A stretch of DNA of 22,857 nucleotides from Candidatus Uhrbacteria bacterium (GTDB lineage: Bacteria; Patescibacteriota; Patescibacteriia; 2-12-FULL-60-25): the NCBI GenBank assembly GCA_903828685.1, contig CAIKNB010000071.1, positions 1-22,857 of the forward strand. Reading direction: 5' to 3'. Below the pieces are notes generated by a model, which worked only from the letters and a program-made list of their open reading frames with translations, did no database searches and was not told where the DNA came from. Positions 19,134-22,857 of this stretch are shown piece by piece. How positions within the stretch are numbered: the first letter of the stretch is position 1; the number at the start of each line of letters is the position of its first letter. Position numbers and translations under genes: made by a program.

Positions 19134-20111
19134 TCAGGTGATGAGTATTTTATCTATGGCTGCGATCGCGGTGTCGAGTCGCTTCTCGGGTGAACCGGTG
19201 ACGACCACGAAAGGTTTGTCGTATTGCTTGAGCTTTTCGATGAAGCGTTTGTGCATGGCGTGACGGATGTGCTCGCCGTCGCGCGTGCCGTCTTGCACGA
19301 ATGGGATTTCGTCCCCGGTGACGATATAGAGATTATACATCCGATCCACGGCGTATGCATCCAGCTCGGGGAGCGGCTTGTTCAGATAGCGTTCGTGCCA
19401 CACGCTCGTGGCGAACGGGTCAGTATCGCAGATCACTAAACCGTTGGAAGACTCGGCAAGCGCGTCCTCAAGTGCGGCTTGCTGCTTAGCGATGAACATA
19501 AACTCTGCACTGCGCCATTCAGCCTCTGCGCCGGACGTGAGCTTTCCTTCGCTGTATATCCGGCCGTATTCCGGGACCCAAGTTGTCTTATAATGTGAAG
19601 CTAAAGCCCGGGCAAGCGTGGTCGTGCCCGTGGATTCTGCACCTAGGACGCAGACGCGACGGGCGAAATGCGCGCGTATGCATGGTTCGAGGAAGCTGGC
19701 TGAAGCGAGCGGATCCTTGCGCACGATAGTCGCTGAAATCGGGATGAAGGTGCGATTCCTGTCCACCAGCACGTGCGTCGTTCCCATGAACGAGGCGTAT
19801 GGATCGCCGTAGTCTTCCGAAGTGAAAACCGCATCAGGCACGAATCCCAGCACTTTCAGGGTGAACGCAGCCCAGCCGGCCGAGTCGTCGTCCGCAAGCT
19901 TGTTGTCCTCGATGGCTTTTACGTGCACGTCCGGATGGATTTTTTGCAGCCAGTCTGCGCGCTGATACCCGGAGATGGTCTCACTCGGTTTCCAGCACAG
20001 GATCACAGTCAGGTCTTCGCATTGGGCTTTGGCCGTGTCGATTAAAAATTTGTGTCCGCGATGCGGAGGATAAAACTTCCCGATCACCAGGCCGCGATTA
20101 AATTTGAACAT
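19134..20111 (-). CDS. nadR: NadR-like NMN adenylyltransferase / ribosylnicotinamide kinase
   Basis: 325 aa. The N-terminal nucleotidyltransferase domain has GKFYPPHRGH (residues 11-20, the H-x-G-H motif) and ISATIVR (125-131). The C-terminal P-loop domain (about 152-325) has GAESTGTTTLARAL from residue 157. The two would phosphorylate imported nicotinamide riboside to NMN and adenylylate NMN to NAD. It lacks the N-terminal helix-turn-helix of the enterobacterial NadR repressor, consistent with a separate regulator, NrtR, in the same operon. The Walker-A lysine is replaced by Thr163. I recall similar GTTT versions in other NadR-like proteins, but this is unchecked. The gene overlaps pnuC by 14 bases and has no Shine-Dalgarno. 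Confidence 0.92.
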   Translation of the reverse strand: MFKFNRGLVIGKFYPPHRGHKFLIDTAKAQCEDLTVILCWKPSETISGYQRADWLQKIHPDVHVKAIEDNKLADDDSAGWAAFTLKVLGFVPDAVFTSEDYGDPYASFMGTTHVLVDRNRTFIPISATIVRKDPLASASFLEPCIRAHFARRVCVLGAESTGTTTLARALASHYKTTWVPEYGRIYSEGKLTSGAEAEWRSAEFMFIAKQQAALEDALAESSNGLVICDTDPFATSVWHERYLNKPLPELDAYAVDRMYNLYIVTGDEIPFVQDGTRDGEHIRHAMHKRFIEKLKQYDKPFVVVTGSPEKRLDTAIAAIDKILIT

Positions 20112-20766
20112 AGCGTTCGTGGTTAACCGTCAGCGTCTTCTTGAGGGCCAATCTCCACTCGAAGACGCCGCGAAAGCACATGCAGAGGAAGATGAAGTAC
20201 AGGAATGCGGTCAAATAAAGGTTCTTGTATCCGTACAGCGCGACATAGATCACATCCACGCTGATCCAGACAGGCCAGTTTTCCATGATTTTTTTGGTCA
20301 GGAGATATTGCGCGACCAAGCTCAAGACAGTAGTCAGCGCATCCCAAAACGGTGCTACGTCATTGATGTGGCGCAGGTAGATCGTCATAGGCCAGGTGCA
20401 GATGACGGTAATGATGGACAAGGCGACGATTGTTTTTGCATTGATGCGCTCGACTTTGAGTTGGGTTTTCTTTTCTCCGCCATACAGCCACCAATACCAG
20501 CCTAAGAAGCCGAGTATAATGTAGATGATTTGCAGACCGGAATCGGCGAACAGCCGTGAATGCAGGAATAGGACCAGGAAGAAGATGGAATTGATGATGC
20601 CGATGGGCCAATTCCAGATATTTTCTTTGACCGTGAGCCAGACGGTCCAACCGCCGCTGACGAACCCGAACATCTCCACCAGATCAAAGTCGATCCAGTG
20701 CTGCCAAGTGGACAAGAGCAATAAGACCGAAAGGATGAGGGCGAGCGTGTATAAGAGTTTTTTCAT
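20098..20766 (-). CDS. pnuC: PnuC-family nicotinamide riboside transporter
   Basis: 222 aa, about seven hydrophobic helices. PnuC marks: ENIWNWPIGIINSIFF (W-N-W-P motif, about residues 48-63), the aromatic cluster LGFLGWYWWLYGG, and ENWPVWISVDVIYVALYGYKNLYLTAFLYFIFL, which matches the conserved W-x-x-V-x-x-x-Y region. PnuC facilitates uptake of nicotinamide riboside, which the next gene's kinase traps by phosphorylation. It is the first gene of the operon. The ATG is about 20 bases after the predicted transcription start and no Shine-Dalgarno is visible. The promoter and the large operator lie directly upstream. Confidence 0.93.
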   Translation of the reverse strand: MKKLLYTLALILSVLLLLSTWQHWIDFDLVEMFGFVSGGWTVWLTVKENIWNWPIGIINSIFFLVLFLHSRLFADSGLQIIYIILGFLGWYWWLYGGEKKTQLKVERINAKTIVALSIITVICTWPMTIYLRHINDVAPFWDALTTVLSLVAQYLLTKKIMENWPVWISVDVIYVALYGYKNLYLTAFLYFIFLCMCFRGVFEWRLALKKTLTVNHERYVQI

Positions 20767-20779
20767 AAATGATGCTAAG

Positions 20780-20813
20780 TTTTAGTTAGTGTGAGTATAT
20801 ACACTAACTAAAA
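20780..20813. promoter_or_regulatory. 34-bp perfect inverted-repeat operator, probable NrtR box
   Basis: TTTTAGTTAGTGT (20780-20792) and ACACTAACTAAAA (20801-20813) are exact inverted repeats around the 8-bp GAGTATAT. The repeat covers the spacer, -10 box and start region of the pnuC promoter, so bound regulator would block the polymerase. The operon encodes an NrtR-type protein, the natural candidate to bind it. Confidence 0.85.
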
Positions 20814-20822
20814 TCGCGTCAA
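20794..20822 (-). promoter_or_regulatory. promoter of the pnuC-nadR-nrtR operon
   Basis: On the minus strand: TTGACG (20822-20817), a 17-bp spacer, TATACT (20799-20794). Predicted start near 20787, 21 bases before the pnuC ATG. The operator 20780-20813 covers most of it. Confidence 0.8.
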
Positions 20823-20845
20823 GTGCCTTGATTTATGCCTTGATA

Positions 20846-20851
20846 TATACT
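20846..20851 (+). promoter_or_regulatory. -10 box of the lipoprotein gene at 20871
   Basis: TATACT (20846-20851). An alternative is the extended TGA-TATATA (20841-20849). No convincing -35. The predicted leader is about 13 bases without Shine-Dalgarno. The operator ends 33 bases upstream, so joint control by NrtR is possible but unproven. Confidence 0.4.
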
Positions 20852-20870
20852 GTTAGTCTTAACTGAATTC

Positions 20871-21494
20871 ATGCCAAAGCCATTCCATCTTCCCATCTCA
20901 CTCATATGCTTGGCCTTGCTGGCTGCGGGTTGCACTAAGCCATCAACGCCGGCGCAGACTTCGGTGCCCGTGGCCGTGCCAGCGGGTTGGCAGACCATTA
21001 CGGACCAGGCTAAAGGCATCCGCGCCATCGTGCCGCAGTCGTTGCAATACAAAGGCTGTACTCAGCCCGTGAAGCTCGGGATGGTGGACGGGCAGTATAT
21101 GCTGGGAGCCTATTTTGATCCGTGCAGCAAACATACGGGCTCAATCCAAGACGAAAGTTTCTCCGATGTTTTTTCCGGCTGGAGCATTATCGTGGATAAG
21201 GATGTGAAGTCGGCGGTCGATGCACAAGCAGCGGTCAGCCGCGACAGCAATGGGGATTGCAAATTGGAGTTCCAAGACTGGTCCAAGGATCAGTGGCGCA
21301 TCGTGGAAGCGCGCCACGGAGTGAACCAGTGGGCGCCATCGCCGTGCGGTTTGCTCAACGACCAAGCCACGGTCCATGGTTTTTACGATGCCCAGCGCCA
21401 CTCATTCGTGTATTGGCCGCAGACGCCCAAACAATTCTCCGTGGCTCAGGATGAGTACGTGGACGACCAGATCCAGATATTGCCTGCTGAATAG
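20871..21494 (+). CDS. hypothetical lipoprotein, 207 aa
   Basis: The lipoprotein signal MPKPFHLPISLICLALLAAGC gives Cys21 in a classic L-A-A-G-C box, followed by a Pro/Thr linker. The mature part looks like a single beta-rich domain (GWQTITDQAKGIRAIVPQSL; YKGCTQPVKLGMVDGQYMLGAYF; DEYVDDQIQILPAE) with four further Cys (KGC, DPC, GDC, SPC). These could pair as disulfides. It is divergent from the NAD operon. Function unknown. Confidence 0.78.
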   Translation: MPKPFHLPISLICLALLAAGCTKPSTPAQTSVPVAVPAGWQTITDQAKGIRAIVPQSLQYKGCTQPVKLGMVDGQYMLGAYFDPCSKHTGSIQDESFSDVFSGWSIIVDKDVKSAVDAQAAVSRDSNGDCKLEFQDWSKDQWRIVEARHGVNQWAPSPCGLLNDQATVHGFYDAQRHSFVYWPQTPKQFSVAQDEYVDDQIQILPAE

Positions 21495-21504
21495 TTTAAT
21501 AAGG

Positions 21505-21510
21505 TATAAT
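21505..21510 (+). promoter_or_regulatory. -10 box giving a leaderless TPR-lipoprotein mRNA
   Basis: Consensus TATAAT, 9 bases before ATG 21520. The arrangement is nearly the same as at galU (TATAATGC...ATATG). No Shine-Dalgarno; the -35 is weak. Confidence 0.65.
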
Positions 21511-21519
21511 GCTGCGTAT

Positions 21520-22185
21520 ATGAAAAATTCCATGCCATCATTCGTACTGGTTTGCGTCGCTTTGACGCTGCTCGGTGCAGGTTGTTCACGACAGGCCAGT
21601 AATGAGACATTGACGGCTAAGACCAGAAAGCTCATCGACAGCGGTAACGTCCAACTAAGCTCGGGTACACCCCAGACGGCCATGGATGATTTTAACCAGG
21701 CCATCAAACTTGATCCCAAGCTGGCTGAAGCATATTTGGATCGGGCTATGGCGTATGAGGAATTGAAGAATACCGACGCGGCGCTTAAGGATTACGCGCA
21801 GGCTATCCAGTTGTCGCCCGAATATAGCCAAGCGTATTTCCAAAGGGCTAACGTCGAGCTGACGGTTTCCGGGGATAATGGCGCCAACCACGCCAAAGCT
21901 CTCGCTGATTACAACAAGGCCATCGAGTTAAGTCCGAAAAATGCGGGTTACTATTTGTGGCGCGGTATGGCTAAGGCAGGGATAGCGGATTACAAAGGCG
22001 CACTGGCTGATTATGATCAGGCTGAAAAGTTAGGTTTGAAGGATTCGATGATGCTGCTCAACAATCGAGAAGAGACTGAGCGATTACTTGGTCTTACGGA
22101 CGCCGCCCAAATAGATAAGGCGGCTTATGAAAAACTTAACCAGGACGAAAATAATCAAATCAAAGGCGCGAACAACATCAAGTGA
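21520..22185 (+). CDS. TPR-repeat lipoprotein, 221 aa
   Basis: The lipoprotein signal ends in LTLLGAGC (Cys22). The mature protein carries four tetratricopeptide-type repeats between about residues 32 and 180. Clear copies are AMDDFNQAIKLDPKLAEAYLDRAMAYEEL, ALKDYAQAIQLSPEYSQAYFQRANVEL and ALADYNKAIELSPKNAGYYLWRGMAKA, each with the usual alternating small and aromatic positions. A polar Asn/Gln-rich tail follows. It is probably an envelope-side protein-interaction scaffold. ATG 21520 is preferred over upstream in-frame starts because the signal peptide begins there and TATAAT lies 9 bases before it. Confidence 0.88.
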   Translation: MKNSMPSFVLVCVALTLLGAGCSRQASNETLTAKTRKLIDSGNVQLSSGTPQTAMDDFNQAIKLDPKLAEAYLDRAMAYEELKNTDAALKDYAQAIQLSPEYSQAYFQRANVELTVSGDNGANHAKALADYNKAIELSPKNAGYYLWRGMAKAGIADYKGALADYDQAEKLGLKDSMMLLNNREETERLLGLTDAAQIDKAAYEKLNQDENNQIKGANNIK

Positions 22186-22190
22186 AACCA

Positions 22191-22220
22191 AAAAGCCTCC
22201 GGTGTTCACCGGGGGCTTTT
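22191..22220. terminator. bidirectional terminator between convergent genes
   Basis: AAAAGCCTCCGGT (22191-22203) pairs with ACCGGGGGCTTTT (22208-22220) over 13 bp with one wobble, loop GTTC. The A-run and T-run flanks serve both strands. Confidence 0.85.
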
Positions 22221-22223
22221 GAA

Positions 22224-22857
22224 TTAGAGCGCGTTCAGCGCGGCGGCTGTTTTGGGACCGACTTGTCCGGCGCCCGGCGAAGTCGCCGAGTCTATGATGT
22301 TGCGCACCAGCTGGAATTTGATGACTAATTTTTTCGTGGCCGGACCGAAGTAGCCAGTGACATGAGAGGCGTCGAGCGGTAAGCCGAAATATTGCGCCAG
22401 CACTTTTTGCAGGGCGCTGATTGCAGCGCCGCTCATTCCGGGCACCAGATTTTTTTGTACGGTTACTTTAGCGCTGGTTTTGACGGCAGTCTTTTTCGCC
22501 GTAGTCGTGACGGCAGCTATCTTTTTGGTGGCCTGGGTGGTCGGGGTTTTTCTCGCCAGCGCCAGAAAAGCGTCGCGAGCGCGCGTCACGGTCTTGTCGT
22601 ACGAATGCACGGCCGAAGCCGAACCGTAGGATCCATAGCCGCAATACGGTTGTTCCAAAGCGGACCAGGCCGTATCCAATCCCTGGCGGTATGCGGCGAT
22701 AGCGCTGACAAGCGCCGTGCTGCTGGCATAAGGCGCGATGTCCTTGGCTAGTTGGGCTTGAGCGCTGGCCTCAAGAGCCTTGGTCGCAGCGGTCACGCAG
22801 TGCGTAGTCGGTGTAGTCGTGGTCGCAGCGGCTGCTGCGGCTTGCATATGACAAGGA
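22224..22857 (-). CDS. exported peptidoglycan-binding protein, partial at the N-terminus
   Basis: The C-terminal 75 residues form a peptidoglycan-binding (PG_binding_1) domain: VPGMSGAAISALQKVLAQY, GYFGPATKKLVIKFQ and GQVGPKTAAALNAL match the usual repeats. Upstream are a Lys/Thr/Ala linker (KKIAAVTTTAKKTAVKTSAK), a helical region with a Cys-Gly-Tyr-Gly stretch (EQPYCGYGSYGS), and an Ala/Thr run. The first visible ATG is at 22847, but the frame stays open to the edge and no signal peptide is seen. A wall-binding protein should have one, so the true start probably lies beyond 22857. It would anchor to peptidoglycan outside the membrane. Confidence 0.8.
   Translation of the reverse strand, partial: PCHMQAAAAAATTTTPTTHCVTAATKALEASAQAQLAKDIAPYASSTALVSAIAAYRQGLDTAWSALEQPYCGYGSYGSASAVHSYDKTVTRARDAFLALARKTPTTQATKKIAAVTTTAKKTAVKTSAKVTVQKNLVPGMSGAAISALQKVLAQYFGLPLDASHVTGYFGPATKKLVIKFQLVRNIIDSATSPGAGQVGPKTAAALNAL

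Overview
The window looks like a chromosome segment of a Patescibacteria (CPR) bacterium, probably Parcubacteria-like. The case rests on a tandem array of small PF18895-type 'T4SS pilin' proteins, many short lipoproteins and membrane proteins of unknown function, an NAD salvage rather than synthesis locus, and promoters placed so close to start codons that several mRNAs should be leaderless. TGA is used as a normal stop (ychF, nadR and others), which argues against the Gracilibacteria/Absconditabacteria code. No phylogenetic marker strong enough for a finer assignment is present.

Layout. 1-253: the 5' end of a tRNA leaving the window and a decayed tRNA-like copy. 254-2288: two small hypothetical genes and ychF. 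2301-3314: a tandem pair of paralogous unknown proteins behind a large inverted repeat. 3391-8640: galU, an orphan ABC-type solute-binding lipoprotein, then six consecutive pilin-like genes. 8716-10284: a GT-C-like multi-spanning membrane protein. 10494-13909: an acidic/RG-rich protein and a 789-residue membrane protein with a duplicated beta-domain and an FN3 domain. 14036-16194: three small lipoproteins sharing a Y-x-A-C segment. 16195-16695: no protein gene, but a dense run of hairpins including a candidate structured RNA. 16696-18296: small hypothetical genes and tRNA-Ser(CGA). 18482-20766: an NAD salvage operon pnuC-nadR-nrtR (minus strand). 20871-22857: two lipoproteins (one TPR) and a partial peptidoglycan-binding protein.

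How the genes work together. The clearest circuit is NAD salvage. PnuC should import nicotinamide riboside, NadR should phosphorylate and adenylylate it, and a Nudix protein of the NrtR family that has lost its catalytic glutamates should repress the operon through a perfect 13-bp inverted repeat lying across the operon promoter. The most unusual locus is the six-member pilin-like array directly downstream of a solute-binding lipoprotein. Each product has a signal peptide, a variable extracytoplasmic segment and a conserved two-helix module, but no secretion ATPase or other T4SS gene lies in the window. The pair at 10494/11540 and the three Y-x-A-C lipoproteins look like a surface-envelope region without recognised function.

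All family assignments come from reading motifs by eye. No database search was possible, and exact start codons are stated as judgements.
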